DNA from: Rhyacophila brunnea
Taxonomy: Eukaryota; Arthropoda; Insecta; Trichoptera; Rhyacophilidae
Direction: 5' to 3'
Length of the DNA: 64,000 bases
Assembly: GCA_022495005.1 (NCBI GenBank)
Contig: JAGYXB010000665.1
Coordinates: 434,001 to 498,000 of the forward strand
Of the stretch, positions 49,801 to 62,114 are shown piece by piece (position 1 is the first letter of the stretch; every line of letters begins with the position of its first letter). Below the pieces are notes generated by a model that worked only from the letters and a program-made list of their open reading frames with translations, had not been told where the DNA came from and searched no databases. The position numbers and the translations under genes are program-made.

Positions 49801-52800
49801 ATTATTGGTGTTATTCATGTATTGGTCTAAATTAATTGACATGTGTAATTTAAATATTTTTAATATTTAGTTTATCAAGATTGCTATAAAATCAAAACAC
49901 CTTCAAGTTCACATACATACAATATACATAGGTAATTGTAATAATTGCATTAATTATTATTATAGTCAATATGTATATGCAAGTCTACTTAATGCATTTT
50001 TTAAATTGATAGTTAGGTATAGTAATAAAATAACTGTTTGGTTACACATACTGTAACAGCCGTAATTATTAAAAATAATGTTATATTCGAAAACATCTTT
50101 TTTTGCTAATAATTGGTTACTATAATATAGAAACATTATGTCATTCGCATAAATAAAATATGTAATAATTATTGTATTTGAACAATAATAGAATCAATCT
50201 ACCAATGGTACCTATAATATATTCATAGTATTCATATAATATATCTCATTTTTATTGATTATAGAGCATCTACATACATATTATTATTATATAATAAAGA
50301 ATACTATCATAAAGTACTATGTATATAGAAGTTTTTTAGTACTTTGCCATAATCTCTATCTAAATATTATTTCAAATTATCTTATTACATTTCGGTAACA
50401 AGAAACCGCAACTTCCGCTTATATTTTACAAAGTAAACGCTGAACAAAAAGAGTACGTTTTTTATTACTTTGTGTAGGTACGTCAAAAGTTATTTGATTG
50501 CATTGAATCCCATTTAAATAGGTACTTAGATTTAACTGTTTTTCACGGTCTAAAATCTAAAATAATACGTTCGGACATTGAACTTGGCTCAAAAACGATC
50601 ATTTCACATTGTCGATTGCACTACTTTATGAAGGCAGTACTTACTCAAATTACCCAAACGATTGTACTTACGACAGAACGGTACAAACGAGATGAGATAT
50701 TTCTAAGCCCATTATTCTTGAATAAAATCGATGGGGGAAAATTTGATGCGGGGTGCTTATCGATGTCTACCCACATATTCTAATATCTTTTCGTTCGTTT
50801 GATGTTTTATAATTTATTCATCATCTCGGTCACTCCTTATTCTGGATGAAAACGTTTTCTTGCCATCCAACACATCTCGGATCTTTGTCTCAATAACATC
50901 TACTTATTTTCGCTTAACTTGATTATTTCATTGCACTGATAAGCAAATAGATAGAAATCTCTTTTGATATTTCTTAGATACCACCAGTTGAAGAGATTTA
51001 TCCAGCAATAACCAGCCGTGACTGACTTCCTCGGTATCCATTTCTTTACCAATAACTTTACACATCGTATTATGTCGAATACTTTTATTTTCTCCTTTAA
51101 CCTTTGATTTATTTTTTAATTCCTGCCCTTCATACCCTATATGCATTACATTATCCAATCTCTGTAAATATTTTGCAGCCATATGTTTGAATTAGAAGAA
51201 TATATTGGTTAAAACATTTCGCTTCCGGGATAATGGGAGGTTACTCTTCAATAATTAAAGTATTTTAACGTATAATTAGTGTACCAGAACCAGTGGCGAA
51301 GACTCGATACAATGCTCTATTTTCACGGTTACGTAAAACATAAAAAAATATTTAAATATAATGCTCACATAAGCAATTGACAGGAATAACGCGAATTGAT
51401 TAATTGTGTCGCTACATTTCAAAATCAGCCAAGTCTACCTTTAGGTATTTTTGACTCTTTTGTGAATTGCTGAAGAACTACTGCTTTCTAACATGTTTGC
51501 ATTATGAAAATGTGGAATTTATTAATTTTAAATATTCTATACTCGAAATAACATAAAATTTTACCCTTGTGACTGTGTATTTGAGAAAACAAAAAGCTGT
51601 TTTCTCCTATGCATCTATTATGGACTATATTGATTTTGAAATCTAGCGAAACAATTAATCAATTCGTAAGTAATGCAATTACAACGTGAGAAAGTGGTGA
51701 CACCTTCAAATACTATGAAATTATTGAGTCTGTAATCGTATTGCATGAAAATAATGTGATTGGCGAGCTTAAATAAAAATGCCTTTGATATTATACAATA
51801 ATAATAATTCTTATTTATCTTATTAATTCGACCAGGGTTTCCAACTTTCGACATCTCTATGGGTTTACATAGACACCATGTACATAGCATCGAGATTCAG
51901 TTTTGTTTATACTTTACAAATATGATGGCAAGATGCCGAAAAGCGAAATCCGCGTCGCAATATGCAATAGCATGATTACAAATTTCATAATATTTTTAAT
52001 AGAAAATATTTGTTAGCAGTCAAAGTAGAAGTTATTATAAATACTGAAATAAAGGTATTTATATTTATTATAAATAATAAATATAGCAAATTTAATAATC
52101 CATAATTGTCGAAAATAAACTAACTTCAGTGATTATATCCAGTGGTGTAGTGCTAAATAAAATAGTTCCGGGTCGCTGTTTTTAAAAATCCCAATAGCTA
52201 CCCTGTACTTTTTTTAAATATGTATACATTCGACGGATAAGTAAAAAACGATAAATTCGTAAAATCACAATGATTATCGATAGACACAAATCGAAGCGAC
52301 CTAAAACAACCAATTTTTTCTATAAACCCTTCAAAATTTGACTGACTGAATACACCACTTACTTACACAATTTCTCATTTTTTCTAAGTTAACAATAATG
52401 ACATCATTTTATATGTATATTCACGTGATTGAATATTATCGTGTTGAACTTAATAGGTATTGATGAGAATCGTTTGAAAAATTTCCGTGTTTCGTCCTGG
52501 AAAAAGTCCTGGGATCACTCTATAAATATGTCCATCTGATTTTTATATTGTTATGGGATATTATAACAACCATTAAAATTATGCTTATCGCATGTTATTT
52601 CATAGACGTAAGAATTTATTTAACAAAAATATTTGAAATTTACGTTTACATACGTACCACAATTATTATTGATGTGGCTACTTGACTGGCCATAAAATAT
52701 TTAAATATAGATGTGGAAAATTATTCATGAATTTAGTTACATGCATGTACGTCGTATCAATGACCACACCTGTAAAACATTTTTAGATTTATAGGCAAAC

Positions 52801-55800
52801 TGTAAAAGAGCCTATGCTTTATTACACTGGAAAAGCGTAAAATAATAATCTTAATATATAGGTCTTCGTTGATTGAACTGTCACTCACGTATTGTGAAAC
52901 AGACTTTACGCACGTATTGCCCATAATAAACGTGCAACTGTAAACTCTACGTAGATTTGATACAAATTCACTTGGATCGATGTGCACGCAATAGTGTATT
53001 ATTAAATTTAAACTAGAGCAACATTAACAAACGGTATCTTTATTAAGAAATTGATAAATTTATTACGTACGAGAACATTTTGTTCTTTTTTTCTAATATT
53101 ACATTAAGGTCAAGATATTATACCTACAACATACAGTAGAAAGATGTTTTGTCTATTAAATCGGATGTCCTAGACGTAAAATTATCATCAAAGTCTAAAT
53201 ATTTTTTTTATCGGCACTTTATTAGTTTATACGCCTTCCGTTTTGATCGAATATCTTTCTACATAATAATTGGTCTTCCTGGAAAAACCTTATTTTTGCT
53301 TATGGCGCCCTAATTTTTAACATTCCCTCAATATGTTCTGCCTTTGAAACAAACAAGATTGTTTCATTGTTGTTTTTTGAGATATGTAATATGGATTAAT
53401 AATTATTACAATAATACGAGGGATATGTACCCACAATTCCAAATGTACACAAAGTTGTTATGAAATATCAGCAGGACTGAGAACTAGAGCCAGTAGCTTA
53501 ATTGAAAAACCACTCGTTCGAATGTATGTAGATTTAAATACCACTAAGTTAGAGGATTTTTTATACGTATTTTATTTACATATTTTTATTTATATATTTT
53601 TATTTATATATTTTACATATTTATTGTGTATTTTAAATGTACATTCTTATCTCTTGTGTAGTATTAAAAATTAGTGAAAAACATAATATGTAGTACTTAT
53701 TCCATATTCTTTAATAATGATTAAGACTGGTTTAGGCAGCTTCAATAGACCATTCATCAGTTGAAAACTTTTTATTGAAGCGGGCAAAACTGGTCGTCAT
53801 CATTAAAAGTATTTGACGTAAATACTGCTAGTACATACTGTGTTATATTTTATTAAAATACAAAAATAGGGTTGTTTTAATGCCTACGTGTAATATTATG
53901 TTTCTTATTTAATTTGCATATTAAATATTATGTATGCGTAACATTTATTAGTAATATAACTGAAGATAGATTTATGGTCCAAAACAGCTTTCAACGTAAA
54001 TAACTTAGAATTAACAAAAATAACTTTGTTTCAGTTCGATTTTTCTGTGTCTGTGTTTATCAAATTCAGTAGATTATAATATTAAAGTTGATTAAAAAAA
54101 ACTTTAATTAAACACGGAAATAATATTTTTACTTTATAATTTATTAGTATTAGATTATAGTAAATATGGGTATAGGTACTTAAGTACATAATATATTTTT
54201 TTATAAGATTATGTTATGAGATACTACCAGGAAGACAAAATGACATGAGAAATGATAAGTCAATCAAATACACAAATTTAAAATGGCATAATAATAAATA
54301 AAATTTTTAATTATGTTTATTATGGCCATGTCAAAAGAGGTGTTTATTTTTGAAAACGTGCTTGTCTCCACAATATCGTATGTCATTGACTGTTTGTTTG
54401 TCGTTTCCGTAATGAGAAAGCCAACAACGATGTAGATTTATGACCATATGCTAAAAAGATATATTAAAACTGTAAACAGTTGGAAAAAGAAAATTGACAA
54501 TAATGACATATACCTATGACATGCTATTGCTTAATAAAAGAAAGTCTTTTCAAATATTGTATTATGGTTGATCTTAGAGTGCAGTATTATATCCATAGCT
54601 CAATATTATCGGATACATTGTTATATTTTCGGAAAATTGACCTTAGACAAAAAACGACGACCAGTATCTTTTTAAATAATGAATTTAATAATAATTTTAT
54701 TTTTATTTGTTTAATTTTAACGTCGATTGTTCAAAATATATTTTCAAATCATATGAAATGAAATCAAATGAAAAATCCACTTTTGTAACAGAGTTAATTA
54801 GTTAAAAAATGATACTCAAAATATTGTTTATAGTGGAATATTGCAAAAAAATACTATTTGTAACGTCACAGTTATTAACAATTTTCTTTAATATTCCAGC
54901 GAGTAGGTAATAGGTTTTTGAATAAGTTCGCTAGTCTGTCTGAATAATACGCACTTAGCTGCAGTGGTCAAGTGTCCGGCTACACACATTATTGTCATTT
55001 GAAGAAACTCTTGATAATAATATACCCAAGTATAAATAGAAAAATTCTAACAGTGAGATACTTCTCTATAAATTTGTTTGATATATTTGATTTGAATATT
55101 TGATTTAACCGTATTTAACGGTGCACTTTTAAGAGCGACCGTAATACCTCTGCAAGCGAATTTTAAAACTGTAATTGAATATATTGATGATTTTCATTTA
55201 AGCAACACGTACTTATTTATAAACGTTGAAAAGATTTTTGTATTATTTTATTAAAATAATAAACTTACTTAGGTATGAGCATTTTTGGAAGTATTTTTTT
55301 AAACTTGTAAGTAGACACTTATGTCATATTTATTTTAATGAATATTTTTATTAGGTACCAACATGTAGTTGTTTGGACACAGGTGACTAAACGTTTTTTT
55401 AAAACCCATATTTTACCTATATATAATTGTAATATGAAGGATTTTTTTAAAGTTGTAATTTTATTTTTTAACTAAAAAAGTAAAAATAAAATTTTATGTT
55501 CTTGGATGCGTGTGTAAAATGTATTAATTTGCAGTTATTGCTAAAAACGTTACTCTCACACTAAACTAAACCTCAATTAAATCATTAAAAAATAATGGAT
55601 ATCATAATATTATAATGTCCAATATTACTGGTACTATTTTTATGTTTACAAAAGAATAATTGAACATAGCATTATAATTATATACTTGAGAATTTTAATA
55701 TTCATTAAATTACTCAATGAAATCTAATAATAGACACAAAACTCACTAAACAATAGTGTACATAGATATCGTTGTGAACCGGACCTAGGCGCGTAACCTG

Positions 55801-56545
55801 GCCAGTGCCACCTTGACGAATCATTGTAGGTAAGTACATAGTTAACGTGAAGTCAGGTTTCGCTGTTGACCGACCGTTGCTCATCGCATGAAAATTTAAT
55901 TTACATTAGGTATCTATGTAGATTTATGAATAATAAATTGAGAACACTTTTATATTTATTCTGTTGGTGTTACCTGGGTACTATAATTATTTAATTGAGT
56001 AGGTGTGTAGGCGATAACCAATATTTTTCGCTTTAATTATTATAATACTAAATATGGAGACGACATTCGTATTGACAGTTCGGCTCCTCAGTAAGGGTGA
56101 TTTACTGATTTTGAATTAATCGAGTTTGAACAATGAATTCTAATATAATATATTATACAATGTTGTGTATATTACAGCGTATGATTATGTGTAGCAAAGC
56201 CTTAAATAATGCCATAACTAAATAAAAATCAATAAAAGTTATCTGGTTTGAAGAATTTATTATATGCGGAGATCACACCTATGCCATATGTAAATAATGA
56301 CTAAAAGTCTATTTATCATGTTATGTAGCTGCAATTATTAAATATTTTTTGTTTTCCTTTATTTAATTAAGTATTCATTGTTTGTGTTGTATTTTTTCAG
56401 TATTTACAGCCGTTTCGGGGATGACGTGGCCGGAGTAGGCATCTCAGGTGTGTCATCAGGTGGAAATGGTGTATTCTCAAGTTCTTCATCCGTACAAGAT
56501 TCAAATGGAAAAGTGTATTATACAGCTCAAACTGGAAAATTCTAA
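40801..56545 (+). CDS. Gene A: secreted Gly/Ser-rich protein, 4 coding exons
   Basis: Exons: 40801-40855 (leader, phase 1), 46267-46461 (phase 1), 47287-47386 (phase 2), 56401-56545. They sum to 495 nt, 164 aa, with consensus splice sites (GTGCGT, GTTAGT, GTAAGG; acceptors TTTCAG). Residues 1-18 (MAPLSVLLLPLTFALVFA) are a signal peptide; the mature chain starts about DVAYYVPKAFYTIDKFG. It has a basic RFRRNAFG segment, a run of 13 serines, Gly/Ser/Tyr/Pro-rich middle sequence and a C-terminus ending SNGKVYYTAQTGKF. The short leader exon with phase-1 intron is typical of insect cuticular and other secreted structural proteins, but no chitin-binding or other domain was recognised. Introns are long (5.4, 0.8 and 9.0 kb) and filled with repeats. 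A TATA-like TATATTATA at 40720-40728 and TATTTAAA at 40761 are possible promoter elements. Confidence 0.8.
41980..42216. mobile_element. hAT MITE in intron 1 of gene A
   Basis: A 237-bp unit with termini CAGCGCTCGAAATGGAA and, complemented, CAGGGCTCGAAATGGAA. An exact 8-bp duplication TTTACACG lies at 41972-41979 and 42217-42224. Internal GAGCGCTC motifs repeat near both ends. It has no coding. Termini and TSD size identify it as hAT. Confidence 0.9.
42957..43030 (-). repeat. tRNA-like sequence, probably a SINE head, in intron 1 of gene A
   Basis: On the minus strand A box TGGCCGAGCGG and B box GTTCGAATCCC are both canonical. A 5-bp anticodon-like stem (TCGGC/GTCGA) encloses a 7-base loop TTTTAAT, formally an anticodon TTA. 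T-stem and acceptor stem do not pair well, so it is more likely a tRNA-derived SINE or tRNA pseudogene than a working tRNA. Confidence 0.55.
44264..44345. repeat. Possible hAT fragment
   Basis: CAGAGGTTTTCCGTTGAG followed by CTGGCGACTCCCTGGGAGTC and CCCGACCCACAGATTTTCAA resembles Charlie-type hAT sequence. No second end or target duplication was found. Confidence 0.3.
46638..46870. repeat. Foldback MITE family, copy 2 (left half only)
   Basis: TATTAATTAATAAATATGTA, TCAAAGATAAACTTACAATT and TTTTTGACTAATTCGTAGTT align with copy 1. The sequence stops at the hairpin centre (AAAAAACATG), so the right arm is lost. It lies in intron 2 of gene A. Confidence 0.65.
48810..49442. repeat. Foldback MITE family, copy 3 (near full length)
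   Basis: About 630 bp that folds back almost end to end. The left part (AAGGATAAACTTACAATT at about 48862) pairs with its complement near 49395-49365, and the central arms around ACTAATTCATAGTTTTAATG (about 49003) pair with 49265-49240. The left arm aligns with copies 1 and 2. Intron 3 of gene A. Confidence 0.7.
49443..53575. other. Intron 3 of gene A, unremarkable part
   Basis: Apart from the weak LINE-like stretch at 50928-51182, only AT-rich sequence with scattered TAGGTACCTA-type motifs was seen. Confidence 0.4.
50928..51182 (-). repeat. Possible LINE C-terminal fragment
   Basis: An 84-codon open stretch reads AAKYLQRLDNVMHIGYEGQE and RHNTMCKVIGKEMDTEE, which faintly recalls the YL.RHD.V...IH.E.A tails of some LINE reverse transcriptases. 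Weak; it could be chance. Confidence 0.25.
53576..53622. repeat. Small AT tandem repeat
   Basis: About three copies of a 17-base unit close to TATATTTTTATTTATAT. Simple-sequence repeat. Confidence 0.6.
53680..53800. repeat. Dispersed repeat, copy 1
   Basis: Shares AATATGTAGTACTTATTCCA, a TTTAATAAT..T.A.GAC.TGTTT core and GCTTCAATAGACCATTCATC with about 59330-59450 in the same orientation. Class unknown. Confidence 0.5.
55090..55640. repeat. Diverged duplicated segment, copy 1
   Basis: Matches 60150-60930 in several ordered blocks: GTAATACCTCTGCAAGCGA, CAACACGTAC, ATGTTCTTGGAT and GTTACTCTCACAC. The matching order suggests one duplicated or repeated unit with indels. Confidence 0.45.
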
Positions 56546-56873
56546 TCGATTTTTTAAAGTTATGTATAGTGTCATTAGATTGTGTGCCAACTATAATTTT
56601 ATTGTAATTATCTGACCAATACTTATATATTTTTTGTTTTATACTTTTGGTGATAAGAAAATTAGTGGAAAATTTTATTTTTGGGTAATGTGGATTTTAT
56701 AAATATCCAGGGGTTTGTCAAATATTGGCAAAAGGTTTTATTTTACGGTATTCTTGAATCTGTGTGGAATATAATGTAGTTTATATACTTCCTACAAACA
56801 GTGATATAAAATGTAATATATTTAATTGTAACGAACCAAATTAGTTAAGTACTTACGCATTAATAATTAATTA

Positions 56874-56879
56874 AATAAA
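56874..56879 (+). terminator. Likely polyadenylation signal of gene A
   Basis: AATAAA about 330 bases after the gene A stop codon; earlier variants are possible. Confidence 0.4.
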
Positions 56880-57226
56880 AAATACGCCAACTTAGTTGTA
56901 ATTATTTTATTGTCAACACAAATAAAAAACCAAAAAAAAAACAATTACTTATAAATAAACTATTACAGCGAACATATTGTAGTATTTTTTTTTATTTAAA
57001 TATTTACTGAGAAAAAATATACTTCATGACAGAATTTCAAGTAAACATTTCTTTTCGATGATATTAAATTTTCTAATTCATATATTGTTCAAGTCTGTAC
57101 TTTTTTCAAGCAATTACTTTTATATAAAATTAGACCTCTTTTTATATCACACAGAAAGTACATAATATTGTACAACCACTTTTAAATTAATGTTCACACA
57201 TAGAAATTTCTCACAATTGAACACAC

Positions 57227-57232
57227 TTTATT
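57227..57232 (-). terminator. Likely polyadenylation signal of gene B
   Basis: AATAAA on the minus strand about 55 bases beyond the gene B stop codon, in a convergent intergenic space of about 740 bp shared with gene A. Confidence 0.5.
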
Positions 57233-57287
57233 TTCATAAGTGGTTATTATACCAAGAAATTAGTTTAATAAAGCACGTTTAACAGTA

Positions 57288-59715
57288 TTATTGCGTGTTT
57301 TGTTCTGGCAAAGTCCTGAATTGTAAGCCGCTAGGAAGTTCATGAGGTAACTGCGGATAATTGGGATTAGGATAATCATAGCCTTGAGGTTCCGGTGCAG
57401 GAATCTCATTAACACTGACACCATCACCTAAAGAATTTACTCCATGGATACTTATATCAACTTGACCAATGTTCCCGCCGTTACTAGCTGCTGGGACTGG
57501 TATGACAGTGGGCGGCGCTGCATATCGTTGGTAATTGTAATTGTTATTATTATAATTATTTGGGAATAATCCTGCTAGGAATGGAAATTTATTCAAAATT
57601 GGATTGTTATTGGGATAGTTTGGGTAGTTTGGGTAATTTGGATAATTGGGGACACTTGGGTAATTTGGATAATTACTAGGATAGTTACCGGGATAATTAT
57701 TACTGGGATAGTTATTGGGATAGTTTCCATTTCCTCCCGGGAAACCTATAGTATTTACTCCCGGGAAACCATTAGTATTAGCTCCAGGGTACTGAGGATA
57801 GTTATTATTGTTGGGGTAAGATCCTGATATCGCATCGAAGAAAGGCCTAAGAAACTTATTGGATGCCTCTTTTGAAATACTGGCGACAACGTCAACAGCG
57901 TCATTGATTGGATTGGAATTGCCTTGATTATAGATCGGCCTGGTTTGAATAACGTTCGGCGGAGGATTATTATAAATAGGTCTCGTCTGGATAAAATTAG
58001 TTTGGGGTGGATTATATATGGGTCTAGAGGGTTGATAATAGATTGGAGTATTTTCCACGTAATTGACCTGTGGAGGATTGTAAATTGGTCTAGTCTGGAT
58101 GTAATTTGGAGTAGGTGGGGTGTAAATAATAGGTCTTGTTTGTATGAAGTTCTGCTGCGGTGGATTGTAAATCGGGCGTGTTTGGATGATATTTGGTTGT
58201 GGTTCAGAAACTATTGGACGCGTCTGAACGAAATTATTTTGTGGTTGATTATAAATTGGCCGTGTCTGTATACCATTTGGCACCTGAGTATTCACTTGTA
58301 CAGAATCCAAGCTATTTGAATTGAATAACGGTCTGGTCTGTATAGGGATGATTGGTATTTCTGTAATAGGTTCAGGGTCCTTGAAAATTGGTCTCGTTTG
58401 GATATCCGGCTTGGGGTAGTTGTAGCCACTTTCTGCTTCAACGGGGATAGGCCTCGCTTGAACTGGCGGTGCTCCATAAAGAAGTTCGGATACATCTCTC
58501 GGAGTTCTGGAACTGTCGCATTGTGCTATAAAATATAAAGCAATTTATTAATTAAATAGTTATGCAGCGAATTTAATATTTACATAAATTATCATAAGAT
58601 TATAGTATTCAGTTAATAAGGATTGTCTGGCATATATCTGGCAATTACAAAAATAAATATTTACAGTTTTAAAATGGATAAATTTTATGAAATTTGATAA
58701 ATACTTTCAAACAATCGAAACGACTATCAAAAAATATAATTATCAATAAATTTCAATATTTACAATAAAAGATCACCATTGAAAACCAAATTTCAGTAAA
58801 ATCCTTGTGACATAATAATATATATAAGTATTATGTATCCAGATAAAGCGTTCAAAATACTATCTGTATTATACTTTCAAGGTGTTGGTATAATAATAAA
58901 GTAAATTTTTAGATAAAAAAGGTAAATACAATTATTTAATAAATATGATTACAACATCCACATAGTATTTAAGATTATTATTGGAGACAATCGATTAGAC
59001 TAGAACGATGCTTAATTTTATCATGGAAGATATTTTACCTACCTATAACATTTTATTTTCGGTTAGGTTAAATATTGTATTTACCATTACATATTATACT
59101 GTTTTTATATCTACTTATATATTTACAATAAAAACATAATATTAAATAGGCACTAAATTTATTGTTTTCTTTCAGATAATTAATAATATTACGAGATCAT
59201 TTGTTTTATTTATAATTTTTCACGGTATTTAAATTCAAATACTCTGAAAAAGCCATAAAATATTCTTTAATAGTATTAAATAAATGTCAATTCTTGTAAG
59301 AAAGATATTGTATAATTTAAAATAAAATACAATATGTAGTATTTATTCCACATAGTTTAATAATAATCAGGACCTGTTTCATCGGCTTCAATGGGACTTT
59401 GTCATCAGTTGACTTTGATTTTATTTTAATTATTAATTTATAAAGTACTTTTAATTACTTTTAATAAAAATCTATGCACAATAAAAATAATTATTTACCA
59501 TCCTTCTTTATCTTTAACACGAATCACTATTGAAAATAAATTTATATTTTTAATTGCAATTTAACTGTACGATAATTTTATTGTAATTATGTACGAAGTT
59601 ATTTTTAATTTAATTCTTTTCCTGTCTACTCTAATTAAAACTATGTATTCCTATAATATAATTATATTCACATACCTGCAACTAAACACAACGTTATCAA
59701 TAACAACACTCTCAT
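57288..59715 (-). CDS. Gene B: secreted TRPI(Y/F)-repeat, Asn/Tyr/Pro-rich protein, 2 coding exons
   Basis: Exon 1 (59715-59676) encodes MRVLLLITLCLVA and ends in phase 1 at GTATGT; exon 2 is 58525-57288. Together 425 aa. The mature chain carries about ten copies of a QTRPIYNPP-like repeat spaced 12-17 residues (about residues 45-205, with variants TRPIF, TRPLF, SRPIY, NTPIY). Then comes a non-repetitive segment AVDVVASISKEASNKFLRPF. A low-complexity Asn/Tyr/Pro/Gly region (NYPNYPNYPNYPNNNP) follows, then a final segment with ISIHGVNSLGDGVSVNEIPA. No Cys-rich or chitin-binding domain is visible. Composition and gene layout suggest an extracellular structural protein such as cuticle, eggshell or silk-associated, but this is inference. 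The frame is intact throughout and Tyr-rich repeats could be cross-linked. Confidence 0.85.
59330..59450. repeat. Dispersed repeat, copy 2
   Basis: Partner of 53680-53800: AATATGTAGTATTTATTCCA, GACCTGTTTCATCGGCTTCA and TCATCAGTTGA. It lies in the intron of gene B (58526-59675), which otherwise shows only AT-rich sequence. Confidence 0.5.
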
Positions 59716-59755
59716 TTTGCTACCTTTCTCAGCACAAACTAACCAAGAATCGAAA

Positions 59756-59793
59756 CTAACTACAAAAGAAAACTATCAATTGATCGTTATATA
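59756..59793 (-). promoter_or_regulatory. Predicted core promoter of gene B
   Basis: On the minus strand a TATATAAC box (59793-59786) lies about 30 bases before a TTGTAGTTAGT initiator-like sequence (about 59764-59755), placing transcription start near 59762 and giving a 5' UTR of about 47 bases before AAAATGAG. Spacing fits a TATA/Inr promoter of a strongly expressed gene. Confidence 0.55.
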
Positions 59794-60149
59794 GTTTTCA
59801 TGTGTTTGTTTTGTGGAAGAAATCCTTGAAGTGGTATGCATTATTGACTATGTAAAGAGCAATTGACAAATCCTCTTTAAGTTTTGACTATCTCACCGCT
59901 TTTATTTGCCTTTAGTTTGTCTCTTTCTCGATAACTTACGCGTAGAATTTTAGAAATTCGTACAGAGTGTCCATATATATAAATTAGACGTTTAAATTAT
60001 TACGAACAATTCGAACGAAAACAATTGAATACGTAATACCTTCATCAAAGCTTAAAACCTCAGAATGACATTGAAAACTTATTATGAGAATTTTAATTGG
60101 ATCCTGCTTCAGAATTCTTGTTCGTAATAATTATAAGCATTCTTTTGCA

Positions 60150-60930
60150 TACACGAATGATCGTAATGCCTCTGCAAGCGCTTTTTATAACTGCAATGTA
60201 ATAGGTACATTTTATATATCGATAAATTCCATTTTAAATAATCAACACGTACGTACCTATCTAAAAACAATTAAAACATTTTTTTTTAATTGACAACGAC
60301 ACAAAACTCACAACTTAGAAAAAAACTAAGTAATATAATATTATAATGTGTGCGTTTTTTGAGTCACATTTATATTAGTACATACATTGTATATTATGCA
60401 TATCTTTCATTGAAATGCTATTTTTGAAAAAATCATGGCTTTAACGTATGTTTACTAACATACTTTAGTTTTAACGTATTTTTCCGATTTAAAAAACGTC
60501 AATTTTTTATAAAATATATTTAAGTAAATCAATAAGTACATTTTAAAAACCTATTTTTCAGTATTGATATTATGGCCACATCAAATCTCGATTTCAAATT
60601 AGTCAATAAATAAAAAACAAGGTAGGTATACCCATTTTTTTTTATAAAAATCGAAAATTTCATAATTTTAATAAATCCGAAGAAATTGTGTATTTTTGTT
60701 TCCTTTTAAATAACTTATTAAACAACATTTTAATACTAGAAATATCCATAAAATAATGAAAATCAAATTGTAATGTTCTTAGATTCATACGTATTGATTA
60801 TTTAAAATGTAAGTTTTTTGCTAGAAATGTTACTCTCACCCTTAGGCATACACAATATATATTTTTTTAAATAGAGATCAATTAAAAACTTCTCAATTAA
60901 TCATGAAATGTTTTATTTGCATGTGAATAA
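60150..60930. repeat. Diverged duplicated segment, copy 2
   Basis: Partner of 55090-55640, with GTAATGCCTCTGCAAGCGC, CAACACGTACG, ATGTTCTTAGAT and GTTACTCTCACCC in the same order. It is longer by AT-rich insertions. Confidence 0.45.
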
Positions 60931-61589
60931 TTAGAAGTGTTGTAATCTTTAGGCATTCTATAAATAAGTATTGGAGATACGACTACCCAACCCCTTCTAT
61001 TGCATTCAGGCTGTGTTTCGTGATATTATTATGTACAATGTGATATTAGTACAACACATAAAATGAAACTAGATTTCAGCTATGCACGATCAAAATAAAC
61101 TATCAAATAATTTGTAAGTATTACAAACGGAAATTTTGAGAGTTTTGAAAGAAGTTTGTGCAACAGAAATACAGACAGTTTTCGTATAGAGAAAAATCTA
61201 TCTTATAAAAATGAAACAATAGCTGATTATATAATGTAAAGTGTAATCTTAACAAGGAAAAATTGTTATTTATTATCTGATACGTTTCCGGGATCAAATT
61301 AGGTAGGTATATTGATTAAAAAATGTAATTTATTTTTAATATCAAAGTTAACGTAAATGATAAATATGAGTAATTTTAATGTGCTGAGTGCGTTCTTTTT
61401 TGGTCGCCATGTATTGTCAAACAGTTATTGCAAACATAGGTGTATAAGTCACTGTTTTTACTTACACACGCCTCTTTAAGGTAACCGATTAGATAATATT
61501 TCAAAATCAATGTGTGCAAACTGATGCAATAAAATATGTCTACAAATATTAACGATAATGATGATTAACAATAGCAATTTGAAAACCAT
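60931..61589. other. AT-rich intergenic stretch
   Basis: No exon, RNA gene or recognisable repeat was found here. Confidence 0.4.
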
Positions 61590-61895
61590 CAATTGAATAA
61601 TAAATTATCTACGCATGTTTTAACGATTTCCGTTTGTATAACATTACTATTATCAATGGCATTACAGGTCGGGATTGGTCTCGGTTTAATCCAACAGTAT
61701 TACCATCTCTTCGGATTTGCTTTAAATCGCCAGTTGGACACACCGATAGTATGTAAGTCATTTTCTACTTCGTACATACAGCCACCGGAGCAGTCAGGTG
61801 GTCTTCCGGCCATCATCCACAATCGTCCATTCTTTATACTAATTTATATTATGAAGTGCATGTCCTACCAAGCGGAATCTTCGGAGCTTTATAGT
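61590..61895 (-). mobile_element. LINE reverse transcriptase C-terminal fragment
   Basis: Minus-strand translation gives KLRRFRLVGHALHNI, then after a frame change GRPPDCSGGCMYEVENDL and HTIGVSNWRFKANPKRW. The RRFR.VGH and DL..IGVSNWR..A blocks are the usual C-terminal end of RTE-like LINE proteins. It is a short dead fragment. The plus-strand open frame over the same bases is therefore a shadow. Confidence 0.55.
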
Positions 61896-62114
61896 CATCA
61901 CGATGTTGAACTCTTCATGATCGTATAACATTATTTTGAAAACTATATTTTATTTGCAGGGTATGAAGAAAATGTAAGCCAACGACATAGGTAATATAAA
62001 ATAAGTTTATTGGCTCAATTTTGCACTGCCATCTTTCCATCGAGTGTTGAACTTTTTTATGCATCTTGACGGTACAGCATGAATTCTTAATAATTTTTAT
62101 GCTTTCATCCATCA

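Noticed and set aside
61593..61928. 111-codon plus-strand open frame with a signal-like start
   Set aside because: It begins at TTG with no suitable ATG, and the opposite strand encodes a recognisable LINE C-terminus, so it is a shadow.
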